Positions 22,829-35,134 of a stretch of 64,000 nt of DNA are shown piece after piece. The translations under genes and the position numbers were made by a program. The notes beneath the pieces were generated by a model, which saw only the letters and a program-made list of their open reading frames with translations, was not told where the DNA came from and made no database searches. Each line of letters begins with the position of its first letter. Position 1 is the stretch's first letter. The DNA lies in NCBI RefSeq assembly GCF_001632365.1, contig NW_024468528.1, forward strand, positions 1 through 64,000, written 5' to 3'. This DNA comes from Laetiporus sulphureus 93-53 (taxonomy: Eukaryota; Basidiomycota; Agaricomycetes; Polyporales; Laetiporaceae).

Positions 22829-23740
22829 TTTCATCCATCTGTGACTGACAAACTGAAGTAAAAGATCTATAAAGATAGGTGAGTCAGGATGTGACATCAC
22901 ATTTTAGCAAACTGAGCTGCAAGATACTAAAAAATGGCAGCATGCTTCTTAGCCTATGTTCATTTGACTTGCATGCTATCACTAAACTCATTTGCAGTGT
23001 GGCATCTTTCTCACCAGTTTCTCTGTCATTAGCCTATTCATATGCACCAAAGCTCATAATAACCTATTTCAGTACTCTGCTTGTCATGTCTAGAATCTGA
23101 AACATCTGTATCAGCCAGAACCAGATAACAGAACAATCAATTGTCCTCTGAACTTCAAATGCTAAATGCAGCTTATGCAGTATATCAGTTTGCAGTAGTG
23201 CAGTTGACCTTCTGTGTGAAGTGATCATACACATTCCACATTTGAATGTTGGCCATCTGCCCAGTGCCACAGATGTTAAGGTTGTAAAATGGATGCATAT
23301 CAGTAATGACACAGCAAAGAAGGCAGATGTTGATAAGGAACTTTTCAGCCTATGTAAAATGCAGACATGTCTTGTCTTTTTATTGATCAGATCACAAAGC
23401 ATATCAAGCTTGCAATATGAATTAGGCAACATGGAAGGTAAAAAGAGTAAAAGGTCTCTGCTTGTGCTTGTGAAATCTTTTAATCTGACAGAAATCTAAA
23501 TGATGGTGACTATTTATACAATTGAGCAATTATTGGCATGCAGATATCTTGTAGAGATAGCCACTATTGCATATGATAGATGCTGTCAGTGCAGCTTATG
23601 TCACCTTTTACAAGCTCTTTATCTGAGAATGAGCATGACAAAGCAGATTAGCAAACATTTATAGAAATTATATCAAAATTTACATCTAATTTTGAAGCTC
23701 ATTTCAAAGAATCTGTTGGTGCTAAGGGTGAAGAAAATAG
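22829..23740 (+). other. Central unique part of the inverted-arm element
   Basis: Short frames of up to 122 codons exist on both strands (for example 23064-23432 minus), but none shows a known motif. I cannot tell whether this is captured host DNA. Confidence 0.4.
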
Positions 23741-24727
23741 CATAAGCAAATCAGCTAATAGTGACCAAACATTTGTTATAGAAAATTAAAGCATATAATC
23801 ATGCAAGCAAATAGACAATTTGGATTATTTCTTATGTAAATATTATAAAAATAAAAATCAAAAAAGGACAAAAATATTACAGTACCTGCCAAGAGCATTT
23901 CACAGAGGCTATCACTCAAGTGCATATATATTTATTATAAAATGTTATAAAATGTGCACAACTAATAATATATTATTATATAGTACAAAAGTAAATGTTA
24001 TAAAAGTGAAATATAGTGCATTTGATTATATTGATATTATAATTTTTTTATAAACATTTGACAGAAACTATAATTGAAGTACTCGTATATTACTATATTT
24101 GAAAAGCATTTTATAAGAATTATAACTTAGATGCATATATATTACAATATATGCTAAGCAATTTTAATATAAACTATAATGGCTGTGCATATTATTCTAT
24201 GTATATCTTTATTGCAAGCATCTGTGTTTATAGTATAATTATACAATGTCAAGAATATCTATATAAATATTAATAAATTATAATACTGCATGAATATTAC
24301 AACACTGCAAAATAAAAACCAGTGCAGTGCATTTTATTATGTAATTATTATAATACTAGTGAAAACATTTTACAGGAAGCACAGTTCTAGTACAGGATAT
24401 TACAATGCCTGCTAAAAACATTTCACAATCAAGTGCAAAGATATTACAATATCTGCAGGAGCATTTTACAAAGATTACAACTCCAGTGTGCAAGTATTAC
24501 AATGTCAGCAGGAACATTCTACAATCAAGTGCAAAGATATAACAATACCTGCAAGCACATATTACAACTCTAATGCGCAAGTATTACAATGCTAGCAGGA
24601 ACATTCTACAAGAATTACAATAGCTATGCACATTGTTTTATCATTCAGTATTACAATATGTGAAGAGGATATACACAATTTTTTTTAGCAGCTCTGTGCA
24701 GGATTGTATTACAATTGTGGAACCCAC
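23741..24727 (-). repeat. Right inverted arm
   Basis: Begins inward with AGCATAAGCAAATCAGC, the exact complement of the inner end of the left arm. It lacks one sub-repeat block present on the left. Confidence 0.9.
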
Positions 24728-24928
24728 TAGTGCAATTTCAGCTGGCTCTTGATCGAATGTGGTGTGCACACCGTAGAGAATTGAGTTCCATTCTGGTGAA
24801 TCGGTGAGGTCAGTGAATGGCCCTTCTGCAGGTGGAGGGCTCGAATGAGGCTGTGCAGATGTTTGGCCATGACAGTCAAAAAGACAGTCGTGCGTGGTGT
24901 TTATTTGAGCGTATTGAATGCCGCCCAA
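24728..24928 (-). pseudogene. Possible displaced N-terminal piece of the KDZ gene
   Basis: A minus-strand frame (residues around PEWNSILYGVHTTFDQEPAEI) reads toward the inverted-arm element. On the other side, at 21715-21660, minus-strand protein-like sequence resumes toward the KDZ exons. The element may therefore have inserted into the 5' part of the KDZ gene. The peptide itself has no recognised domain, so this is inference from position. Confidence 0.3.
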
Positions 24929-26700
24929 GAGACTGATGATAGTTTCGAGTCCTTGAAGTTGTACGTTGTATGCTCTATGAGGCCGTCATCTCTTAGAAGT
25001 GTCCTGATGTTCTATATAGTGCATAGCTGTAGTTCTGCTGACATGTTGACTTTCATGCATAGATGATGAGCGGATAGTCACCGGGCTCGAAGGTAGAGAG
25101 GGATCTTTTCAGCGAGCCTTTGCATGTCGGAAAGACGTTTCAAAGAGTAACTTCTCTGGAGAACCGGTCAATGATTATGAAGAAAATGAATTCGAGCATG
25201 AGCATATATACCCAGCTTACAGGAGATGTTTCATGGCCAGTGCCACTACTGCGCTGCCCCAGCAGACCGTGCTCTTCTGAACAAGTCCACCACCTTACTC
25301 GCTTTCCTCAACACTATCACCAATGATACATCCTGCAGTGGTGCAATGATTCACTTCTTGACACGTTCATTGCAACGAAGCATGCATGGCTGTTTAAGTC
25401 AAAAGAAAACCCCATTCAGTTGAAGATGAACATACTAGATTCATGGTCAATCAAAGCATGTCGCTAGACACTGCACACTCGAGTCCCACAACCAAATCTT
25501 CCTGAATCATCTAACCTCATGCAGCATGAATCCGTTCTGTGTGAGTGCTATGTGAGCAATTAATCGATGGGCTTCCCTTGCATTCTTGTACGTGTGTCTT
25601 GCATGCATAAGTAGATGGCAACAATACAGGACAATACTGGTTATGAGAACCACAATAGACGAAAGCAGAGATCTGAAAAATGCATACCTTGATGGAATGC
25701 TGCATGTCAAAGGTGCAAGAGTTGAGAATACAGTGCACCGACCAAATCTCTATTAATGAACTCACAATCGAGTTATTGATGCATTTGCTGCAATACATAC
25801 CTTATGATGGATGGCACGACATACCATGCCAGAAATATAAGCACAGAGACCTTGAACGAGTCATAGTACTATGTCGTCAGCGAGAATTGAACATGTTAGA
25901 GATGGGTGGGAGAGCAGAAAGCTGTGAGCAGTTACAAAAGATCACATGTAACTGGACTCATCTGGTCCGTCTACGCACGTTCGTGCTAGACAAGAACAAC
26001 GACAATGTTTCATAACAATGCTTGACTGCTGGCTCAAGCTAAAGGCAGTTCGTGCTCAGTAAGTCATCTTTGTTTTGATTGGCATGAATACTACTGACCT
26101 TATGTTGCGAACCAGGATACGTGCATTCGTGCATGTGTTCAGAGCATGGAGGGCAACAGCAGCTGTGCCACTCAAGTACTCAGTCTGTGCTATGACCGTT
26201 GGAATGACCTTGAGTCGCTAGATTGTCGGAGTAATCCTCTGCGGCCACATCATCATCGTCTAATACTTCTGGAATACTTCGCCCGACTTCAGACTTGCAG
26301 CTGCAGCAATGTTACATGGCTTGTTCTTCCACTCAAACCCTCTTCATTCTCGACGCTGAGACGTCCCACCTCTGTGAATATACCAGATTCGCTCTCAGTC
26401 AGGCATACCAGTGCAATCGTGATTTGGAGATCTTCTCACAAAGTAGCGCATTGTGGTGCTGTCTCCCATGTAAGTTCTGCCTCTGATTGCTTTATATGCT
26501 CAGATTCAGGTGTGAACATCACTTTTTATGGCTCATTCTGAACTGTGATTTCCTGATCAGGCTACAGCATGAACTGACCAGAACTCGGTATGCTTCGCGC
26601 TCCCTGTGCTGGTTGACATCGAGCTGACAGACACGTTCGCACTCACAGGTTGAACCATCACCCCCTGTCAGCAACTCTCATCTTGACTACCTCCCACTGT
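24929..26700 (+). other. Low-information stretch with fragmentary frames
   Basis: Frames of up to 131 codons occur (25680-26015 and 26146-26541 plus). One short stretch around LDCWLKLKAVRA followed by an apparent donor site may be an exon. No domain is recognised on either strand. Confidence 0.35.
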
Positions 26701-26701
26701 C

Positions 26702-29700
26702 ATGCCTCGTGCAAGAGCACAACCTTCTCAGCCTGAGCTGCATCACCTTTGCTCTGAGTGCAAAGCAGAACCTTCAGAAGCTGCAGTTGATCCACTTGGC
26801 ACTCATAGAATGATGCGCAGTGGTCGCCACGTACCCGACAGCGACTTGAACAGTCAAAATGATGGTATGGCCCACTCAGATAAAGGACGCCCAGCTTTTA
26901 ATTACTTGCCGACAGAGATCATTCGTGTATTATCTAAATCTCTTACTTAGGCAAAGCAAGGCAAGCCTATCACAAAAACTGTGACTAAAAAGGACAAGAC
27001 TGCCTGAAAGACCATCAGTAAAACTGTGAAGGGACAGCATGACAGACCTTCCAGAATTATGCTGAGGTGAGTGGTGATCTCTGATCCTCTGAAGATCTGA
27101 AAATGAACTCATCTTATACCTTCACATAGGCTGCTTCCACTCCATCGGCATCAACTCATTATGGGCCCAGCAACATCGGCAAGACAAGGTCACCACGCAT
27201 GCATAGGAATGAACGTGAGGGTGCAGCTGAGGAAGCAAATGAAGAGGACAATGACGAGAACGAGAATGAGGGCGACTGTGAGGATGAGGTGCAGGAAAAT
27301 GAACTTTAGAATGATGATGAGGGTGACAGCAGCAAGGATGACAGCAGCGAGGACAACGGCAAGGACAATGGCAAGGATGGCAGCGAGGATGACAATGAGG
27401 ATGATGGCAAGGATGACATCGAGGATGGCAGCAGCAAGGACGGCAGCAATGACGATGATGAGGACGATGCACAGAATCTTTTCAAGCATGAGTTGCAGGA
27501 CGAGGCTGAGGGGGAGGGCAACCATGAGCTTGAAACAGACAGTGACCAAGTATGTCACGTCAAGAATACGATGAGTCATACAAGCTGGCATAATCACATA
27601 CTTACTGACAGAACCCTAATGCACTAGAATGCAGCAAAACGTAATCAGAGACTTATCGCGTCAAGGCACAAAGGAGTCGCATGGGAGTTGTTCGCTAGTG
27701 ATGACGGTGCAGACAACAGAATAGGTGAGTTTCTCTTACACATTTTGATAACATGCAGCTCGCTGACTCAGCGAAGACCCTGTGCTCTTTGACACCTCGG
27801 GCAGCAACTTCAGTGAGACTTGCAGAGTGGCATTGAAGAAGTGAGCCCAGCTGGCACACAAGAATCTGGACGAAGCTCTGGATACTGATGAAGAAGATTG
27901 TGAGATTGATGCAGAGCTTGAAAACAAGGTCATTCATGAACATTGAGTAATGACGAGTTACCGCTGTCAGCTGCAGGCTAGCCGTGAGAGTGAAGAAAGC
28001 TCAGATTCACGTCCTGCCAATACATATCGAGAGAAAGGCAAATCTCATGCAGATTTGAGTGACTACACCAATGCGGATGACAATGCCATCTTCAATGAGG
28101 ATGATGAGAGGCTAGGGAGTGTCATCTCTGATGCTGACAATGACGGTGATGATGATGGCAATGGCAATGACAGTGATGGTGTTGATGATGGGCCAGAGAA
28201 GGCAGAGAGGTGGACAAAGACACCGGGGCCATTCTCCAAGGCCACCAAAGAGCCAGCAGAAGATCTGGGTTACTGTGTGATAACTGAAGCTGAAGACATC
28301 ACCTGCCAATTCAGCAAGGGCACACACGATGTGTTGATCTATGCAAACCTTGGCATCAAGGCATCTCACACACTGAATCACTTCAACATGTTCTGTACAT
28401 GGTACTCAGACCACCATCTGTTTGCTCAGGCCAGCAACAGTAAGCATGACATTCATTGCTTGACTTCTCTTAGTGTATGACTGACCAGATTCGTTACATC
28501 TAGTCACTCCTGCCGAATACAGCAACATGATGGACAAAGCCTATTGCAAACTTTGTGAGAGTGTCAAGGGTGATGACAATGCTTGTGAACGTGCCTTCAA
28601 GCTGATATTCGACTACTGCAACAATCTGAAAAAGGACCCCGCTCATGCCATCTGCTCTGTGAAGTCTACGACAGCCAGAATGATTCGTGCACATAAGCAG
28701 TTCATGAACCTAGCTGGAACCTATCACAATCTCGAGGATATGGAGATTATCAGGGTCATCATACATACTGGTACTGACACTGTGGCTTGACAGCTTTCCA
28801 CCCTCTTTGACAGCTCACAATATGTCATGAGCTTGATTGAGAAGAACAAGATCGATGCGGTGAAGCTCTGGGATGACCTTACAACTGCAGTCAAGTAAGT
28901 GTTCTCAAGTGCTCTGCCTATAATACTGACAATGCTCTCTTAGGAATGTCAAACTAGGCCAAGGTCACACCAACATTCTGTTCATAGGTGGTCCCAGTAT
29001 CGACGTGGAGAGCACCACAAAAGAGTTGCCTTGTGACCGTCATCGCCATATTTTGACGTCGATCATGCAAGGGTCCCTCAGTGAATACTAATTACATGTC
29101 CAGCCTTCTGTGTCTTACATCATGGTGACAGGTCAATATTCTGATGTGAAGAACCCGCAGCACGTTCCATGGAAGAACTGGCTGAATCTTGCATACAAGC
29201 ACAGTTTTACTATGGTGGACTGGCATGACAACGTGCAACCTGTGCCTGGAGATCCAAAGTTTGAATTCAAATCTCTCAAGACTGAAGAGCTCAGGAAGCT
29301 TGTGGAGGGCTTTCTGCAGAGAGAGAAGAGCGGAGCAACCTTGCTACCAATCCCTCACGTCGAGAGGTGGAGTAAAAGTACATTATTTGCTTGTAACACT
29401 TGTTTCTCACTGACCAGTTGCCAGGTGACCTCAAAATGTCTGACAACAACCTTGGCAAAGGCAACATTCCCCTAGTCATTGGTCTGACAAGCACTAAGCA
29501 CAAGACTCTGCACGACTTGACTGAATGGCTGAGGAAGCTACAGAAAGACCAGTCGAAGGGCGCGAAGAAGAAAAGAGCCCATAATCACTCACTGAACATC
29601 AACAAAGATGCTGGACAATATCCCCTGCATATGACTGACCACCACGTACCCAGTTCCAATGTGATCACTGTTGACAGTGAGAATGAGCACCCATCATCAT

Positions 29701-29850
29701 CACCACCCTGTCCACACATTCCAACTGCTCGCCTGACTCGCATTATCACCATTGAGAGCAATGATGAGCTGCCGTCGCCATTGCTGCACCACCATGATGT
29801 GCCCATTACTGTGCCTCATGTGGCCGCTATGCATATTGATGTCATGTGCT
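26702..29850 (+). pseudogene. Multi-exon acidic protein of unknown function, decayed
   Basis: A series of plus-strand exons can be followed: 26702-27060 (Ser/Lys-rich), a highly acidic Asp/Glu/Lys/Ser run at about 27200-27550 with GKD and SEDD repeats, a second acidic exon at about 27990-28240 running into an ordered segment (GTHDVLIYANLGIKASHTLN), an exon at 28503-28900 with a Cys pair (YCKLCESVKG) and helical sequence, and 29110-29370 with HVPWKNWLNLAYKHSF and LPIPHVERWS. Introns have GT-AG borders (for example 27062-27129). Stops (several TGA) break it. I recognise no named family. The well-conserved look of the last two exons suggests a real protein family, possibly carried by a transposon. 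Confidence 0.5.
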
Positions 29851-30480
29851 GAAGCCTCACCACCACACGGCAGCAGCTCATACTGTCACTGTCAATGCCC
29901 ATGATGAACAACGTGCACTAATGTCATCCTGCCATCACGCTGCCTCCACATCGGATGAAGCAAATGAGGTCATCAGAGCCTCACATCCTCCTTCTCTAAA
30001 GAAAAAGAAGAAGAATGGTCGATGAGGTGGTGATGATGAGGAGAGGCAAGACAAGCCACATTCATTTGGCAAGTCTCGCAGTGAACACAGGCACATGCTG
30101 CACACCGAGTGAGGCGGTGAAGGCCAAGGTCATCCACTATGACATGAGGACATCCACATCCTCAATACTCGACTGCAACCTCACTCTCACTATGGGCAGC
30201 TGATGGGGATGCAAGGTTTCGTCCCTCTCTATGGGTACCCATCCAGGGCCGATGTGTTCACAAATGCTTACAGTGTGCCTGTTGCGCATCTGGTCTACAT
30301 GCAGCAAGGCAATGCCATTGCAGATTCAAGCCATGTGCACGACAACATCGGCTATCCTCACTACAAAGACTACCTTTTTGACCTGGAGCATGAAGATTAT
30401 CTTTCATCTGACTTTAAGGAACATAGGCACACAGGAAATAAGCAGAATATCACGTGTGACTACCGTAGGGGCTGAGATAT
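29851..30480 (+). other. Possible 3' continuation of the unknown gene
   Basis: An open plus-strand frame at 30203-30475 (residues MGMQGFVPLYGYPSRAD...) has ordered, aromatic-rich composition and could be a last exon, but no motif or clear splice connection supports it. Confidence 0.35.
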
Positions 30481-30969
30481 GTGATCTCTCATGTTGTATA
30501 TACATTTCTTGGTGCATCATTCAATGCAATGTGTCTTGGTCAGTCTGAATAAATTATGAGTTTTCTGAAAATGACCATTTTTGAAAATGTTTAAAATTGT
30601 TAATTATTTGTTAAGCTGCTCACTAAGTCCATATGTGAAATTGAACAAACTAATTAAGCATGACATTGTTGTGGGATGTTCATTCAAAGGGAAAATAAAA
30701 TAGTTGTGATATGGGTTTAGTGATTCACGGCATTGGGGAGTCCCATCAGGATGGTAAGTCCAAGCATGAAGTTAAGGCTGAAGATCTCAAGAAAGTATTT
30801 AGAATGAGTTGCACAGATGCATGTTATGCACCTTATGGTTCTGCCAGCTTGGACCATAAAATCTGCTTGTATACTTATAATGCGTTGTTGATAAATTACT
30901 GAACAACAAATGGATCATGTTTGATTTTAGGCAGAATTTTTGGTACTATAGCAGTCATCATTCTGCAAG
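30481..30969 (+). other. AT-rich non-coding spacer
   Basis: Nothing recognised between the end of the unknown gene and the repeat array. Confidence 0.45.
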
Positions 30970-31200
30970 GAGCAAAATGATTTATAAAATTACACTGGTA
31001 TGACCATGTAATCAGAATGAGGGACCATGGGATATTGCAGACATCGGTCTGGAAGGACCAGGATGACTTATGAAACTAAACTGGTATGACCACGTGACCA
31101 CAATCATGGACCACGGGCTATTGTAGACATCGGTCTGAGAGGGCCAGAATGACTTATGAAACCAAACTGATATGACCACATGATCATAATCATGTCTGAT
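30970..31200. repeat. 86-bp tandem repeat, about 2.4 units
   Basis: TGACCATGTAATCAGAATG at 31001 recurs as TGACCACGTGACCACAATC at 31087 and TGACCACATGATCATAATC at 31173. The units differ mostly by transitions. In reverse complement they resemble the 85-bp unit at 17768-18190 (shared ATCATGG, GGACCATGGGCT and GTAGA blocks). Confidence 0.8.
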
Positions 31201-31332
31201 ATTCATGCTGCAGTAATCTCAGATACAAAGTAAATTTAATGAAATTGAGAATTTATCTATCAGAATTAGCCTGAGGACTGACTGAAGAATCACAAGTCAG
31301 AATATTGCGAGTCCGACTAAAAGACAACAACA

Positions 31333-32390
31333 TTACATCACTTGTGGCTCGTGCATCATTCTATCCTTAAAGGACCTTTTCACAGTCCTTCTTCGCAACT
31401 CACGCTTGCACGGATCCTTGCGGATGTCGATGTCAGAGTACGTGACATGGTCAGCAGGTGAGATCTTGAACTTGAGCATGCCATGTGTTGGAGACCTCAC
31501 GCTTTCAGTAGACACTGTGTGCACAAAAGGTGAGGTTTGGGTGACCACTGACGAGTTGATAGGACTACCAAGTGCTTACATTCATGAAACATCTTCACGA
31601 ACTTATACAGCTGGATATGTGTAGCGGAGATCATATAGCCCATATCGCATAATGTTGAGTTGGCGCTGACTGTATACAGCGATAGCGCCATGCCCTCGAA
31701 ATTCAGTTCGACAATAATGGTGAAAGACGCCTTGTTTTCTATCCTGCAGGCAAACACCTATTCATGCTGGGTGTTAGGCTAATGTTTGTCAATGCGCAAC
31801 TGATAACATCTACAGACCTTTCCGAAGATGCCCTCCACCTGGCATGAAGCATACGACACCTTGGACACTGCGTCAACTGAATAGTCGTGGTTGCGCTCCT
31901 CTAGAGTGGCGTTTTGAGCGTCATAGAGCTCAACTACAACTGTACCATCTTGAGCACGCATTTTTGCGCATGAGACGAGTATGAGTGAATATCGATACTG
32001 CAAGTCGTGGATACTTGAGCAGACAAGTTCGAAGACAGGTTTCGATGATGGTAGATGATAAGGAGGTGGACACCGCACTTTTGCGGAATCATGCATGAAG
32101 AAGAAGTCAGCGAAGACATGAACAATATCACATATGCTTAGTGAACTCGCTGCTTCAGTTGAGGCCATCCTCCAGAAATGCTTGTGGTCAAAGGGACTGA
32201 CATTGATTGCACGTTGCAAGAAACGGCAAAGAAGTAAGAACGGCACGACAAGTCAGAGCGCATAACGGCAACCGCTGGTAAGATTTTAGTTTGCACATTG
32301 CGTGCATTAAGGGCTGTCCATCTGTGGGAATAGAATGGAGCAGCTGAGGGCCCAGACATCGATGCTGCACTCATAGTCACAAGAAGATCC
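31333..32390 (-). pseudogene. Unknown multi-exon protein, minus strand
   Basis: Minus-strand exons read as ordered protein: an exon at about 32150-31790 with CPPPYHLPSSKPVFELVC, a YRYSLILVSC strand and VVELYDAQNATLEERN; an exon at 31757-31500 with IENKASFTIIVELNFEGMAL; and a basic C-terminal segment (PCKRELRRRTVKRSF). The first Met candidate is near 32374. The beta-strand-rich sequence suggests a folded, possibly sandwich-like domain. I do not recognise the family, and intron borders and intactness are not fully resolved. Confidence 0.45.
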
Positions 32391-32421
32391 GGTCACAGAT
32401 CACATGAGAGGGGGAATCTAG

Positions 32422-32640
32422 CTATAGATGGTGATCTATGGGTGCAGTCCTATGGGTGCAGTTAGATAGGGCACATGTCGGGGATCGTGCAATGTGGGCC
32501 ATGGCGTACACGTAGCGTTTCCGAAGCTCTGAAGCTCTGAATACAACATACTTTGCTGGTGCTCCAAGTACTGTGGTGAAGGACGTCTTATTCTGGATGG
32601 ATTGACAGTCCACGCACACCGCTGATGTAAGCAGCCCCCC
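32422..32640 (-). pseudogene. Fragment resembling the upstream unknown protein's second exon
   Basis: The minus-strand peptide around QNKTSFTTVLGAPAKYVV aligns in layout with IENKASFTIIVELNF of the 31500-31757 exon. It may be the 3' end of a second, tandem copy of that gene. The similarity is short and could be chance. Confidence 0.3.
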
Positions 32641-35134
32641 TCATGCACCTGCCGCCCACAAGCGCCTGCAGATGTGAGAGCGCAGTTTCAGATTAAAAAA
32701 AGAGCTCGACGAAATGATATGGATGAGCCAGTACAGAAAATAGCACATCATCCTTATGAAAAACATCTCATTACAACTCCATACTTAGAAGAAGAAGAGA
32801 GGGACAGGCAGACCTGAGGTAGTAATATTGGCACTAGCTGGAAGATGGTTGAGCAAGTGGTCCAACGACAACCAGATAGCTTTGAGCATCTGTACGAGCA
32901 TGCAACGTCAGTCCCAGTGAAAATTCTGTATGAGCGTAGCGAGGGAGATCATGGTGAATTGATGCGTTGTGGAGCCTCTCAAGTGCCGCTTTCCGCCACA
33001 ACCTGCAGGACAAATCTGAACTATTACGCTTTTTATCCTGAGTAGGTCGTGGTGGATTGGAGCAAAACTATACAGAATAGTAGCTATCCTCTGTGTCCCA
33101 CTGCCTCCCCAGATTTGCCACTTTGTCCTCCCTCCCATTATCGTAGCCCTCACCCATGCCCCACCCCGATCACCCACACTCCACATCGAAATCCCACTCT
33201 GCCCACTCTCCTTTCCATTTGGCCCGTTGTCGCCTACCTGCTTCGAAGCGCCACTATTTCTCATTCCGCTCATCTCTCATTGGTCCCTGTACATAGCATG
33301 CACCAATTAAAGCGAACTAAACGACAGAGAAATGATCTGTACCTAAGAGATCTTGCTCCCTGCAGCAGTGCAGCTCTGTTTTGCTTGCGCTTGGAAGCGC
33401 ATTTTGAAGATCTTCGTATTTCTGAATGCAGAGCAGCCGTAAGCATTGCAATGACCACAATCCCAAGAATATGCACCTTGAGCTCTTCGGGTAAAAGACT
33501 TTGGAATGACGCATCAAAAGTGTCCTTGTCAATTGCATTCAGATGAAGTTCGAGCGAAAACAGTACTTATCTGGAGCTCCTCAGGTGAAAGAGCTTGGAA
33601 CGACACCTCGAAAGTGTCCACCTGAGGAATTCTTCAACCTCAGCCTGATTCCGAGTACATCATGGTGCAACTGCTTAGATAATGTTAGCACAACAGTGTT
33701 CAGAGGACAGCTCTGCAACTACTTACTTTTGCATGGCAGACACGAGCATGAATCAGAGGGCAGGGAGATGTTAAGGGGCTGGCTGATGGCATAAGAAGGG
33801 AGGGGGATGGTGGTGGTTGGAAGGAAAGATGGCTCTGCTTGCCCGACGCATTACACGACAGAAGCACGAGGTTGGCCGTACTTAGATGAAACGTGATGTC
33901 GTTGAGCGCATACAATGTCATCACATCGACGTGCATGCTGATCATGCTGCATGCTCACAAGTTCATGCACATATGATCGATGCGACGATGTTGTGCACCA
34001 TGTGCTCTGCGTCGTTCGATATGCCAAGACAAATTTGCCGACTTATTTTTGAATGCCCCACTGTCCCATGATCTGCAACTTTAGGGAAAAGTCCTGACCT
34101 TCACGGACTCGTTCCACCACGATTTCCCTCACTGTGCTTATACGGGATTTTCACTGGGCATCAGTTTCCACACCTGCACAAGTCTCGGTCAACGCATTGC
34201 TGATATATACATTCCGATCCTGTATATGACTGTATGCTGAACCATAACAGGGAGAGGATGACCTGGCTGATGACGGTGAAGTATTTAAACCAAAAGCTGA
34301 ATGAGGAGTGGTTGAACACGGGGAACGCAACATGCAGGCGAGCACTGATTGTCACGTTCAGTACTATGACAATGGCTATGATGCAACGCCCGAGGGCAAT
34401 CGCAGGTAGTGCTTGTTGCCTACACTGCATGCATGGATTATGAGCAGGTCCTTGGGGGCATGCATATATGCTTCGTGTGCGCACCATGACAATTCAATGG
34501 ACAGCATACTGCAGTGTTGGTCGCATCCGAGATCCAGTATGCGACATAATTCCATGTCATCCACATTCACTAATCGATCCCAAGGTCACATAATGCAACT
34601 CTCCGTCAGGAATCCATCTAAATGAAGAAGATCATCATGAAGCGGCAGATGCACAGCATGAACAGGCATGGGATTTATGTCTTTGTTCGACCACCTGTCG
34701 CTGGGCGCAAACGTCGAAGGCTCTGGCTCGATAGCCTATGCGGACGGCCTCAGAGTGCTAGACGTCTTCTTTGCCATCGTGAGTGGAGCTGGCTCATCAG
34801 CATTCTAACGTGCGCGTGCAGCTGCACCATAGAAATATGGATCAGATTCATGTCCTTCCGAAGCTGAGGGAAGCAATATTCACTATGGCTCAATCGTTTT
34901 GACGGGAAAACTGGCACGACAACACGCATGATGTGTGGGTCCACATACCTCGTGGCTCGTTAGACATTGTTCTGCCTTAATGGTCATTACAGTTGTCCCC
35001 GAGGGTTACAGAGAATCCTTCTATCACTCAAACCAAGCACTCACTGTGGTGGGACTGATGAGTTCATTTCAACAATAAAAAAGACAAACTTACATTGACA
35101 CAATCTGCGGAATCTACTCTACTTCATGCTCGTC
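32641..35134 (-). other. Gene-poor stretch with degraded exons
   Basis: Scattered minus-strand frames look partly protein-like (around 33270-33530 with FQSLLPEELKVHILGIV, and 34750-34944 with PHIMRVVVPVFPSK). A segment of about 70 bp at 33473-33545 is repeated in diverged form at 33567-33640. The minus-strand frame at 34161-34487 is hydrophobic and could contain membrane segments. None can be assigned to a family. Confidence 0.35.

Larger units (their letters stand above)
21717..24727. mobile_element. 3-kb element with ~1-kb terminal inverted arms, no transposase seen
   Basis: The left arm (about 21717-22828) is the reverse complement of the right arm (about 23741-24727) with only scattered differences, so the element is young compared with its surroundings. 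Both ends share the outer sequence ACAATTGTAATACAATCC. The arms contain sub-repeats built from ATTGTAATACTTGC and GTAAAATGCTCCTGCAG. The left arm holds one extra sub-repeat block of about 125 bp, which explains its greater length. The central 910 bp (22829-23740) has no recognised coding sequence. No convincing target-site duplication was found. Confidence 0.88.

Noticed and set aside
27122..27600. Open frames on the minus strand rich in His/Cys/Pro or Ile/Leu/Ala/Val, resembling metal-binding or membrane repeats
   Set aside because: They are shadows of the low-complexity GAT/GAC/AAG acidic repeat on the plus strand.
30711..30900. Possible 5S rRNA-like start (ATTCACGGCATTGGGGAG)
   Set aside because: Only the first bases recall 5S RNA; the conserved internal control region and 3' end are absent.
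34161..34487. Hydrophobic minus-strand frame suggesting a membrane receptor
   Set aside because: Hydrophobic stretches alone; no conserved motif, no consistent exon structure, and neighbouring sequence is decayed.
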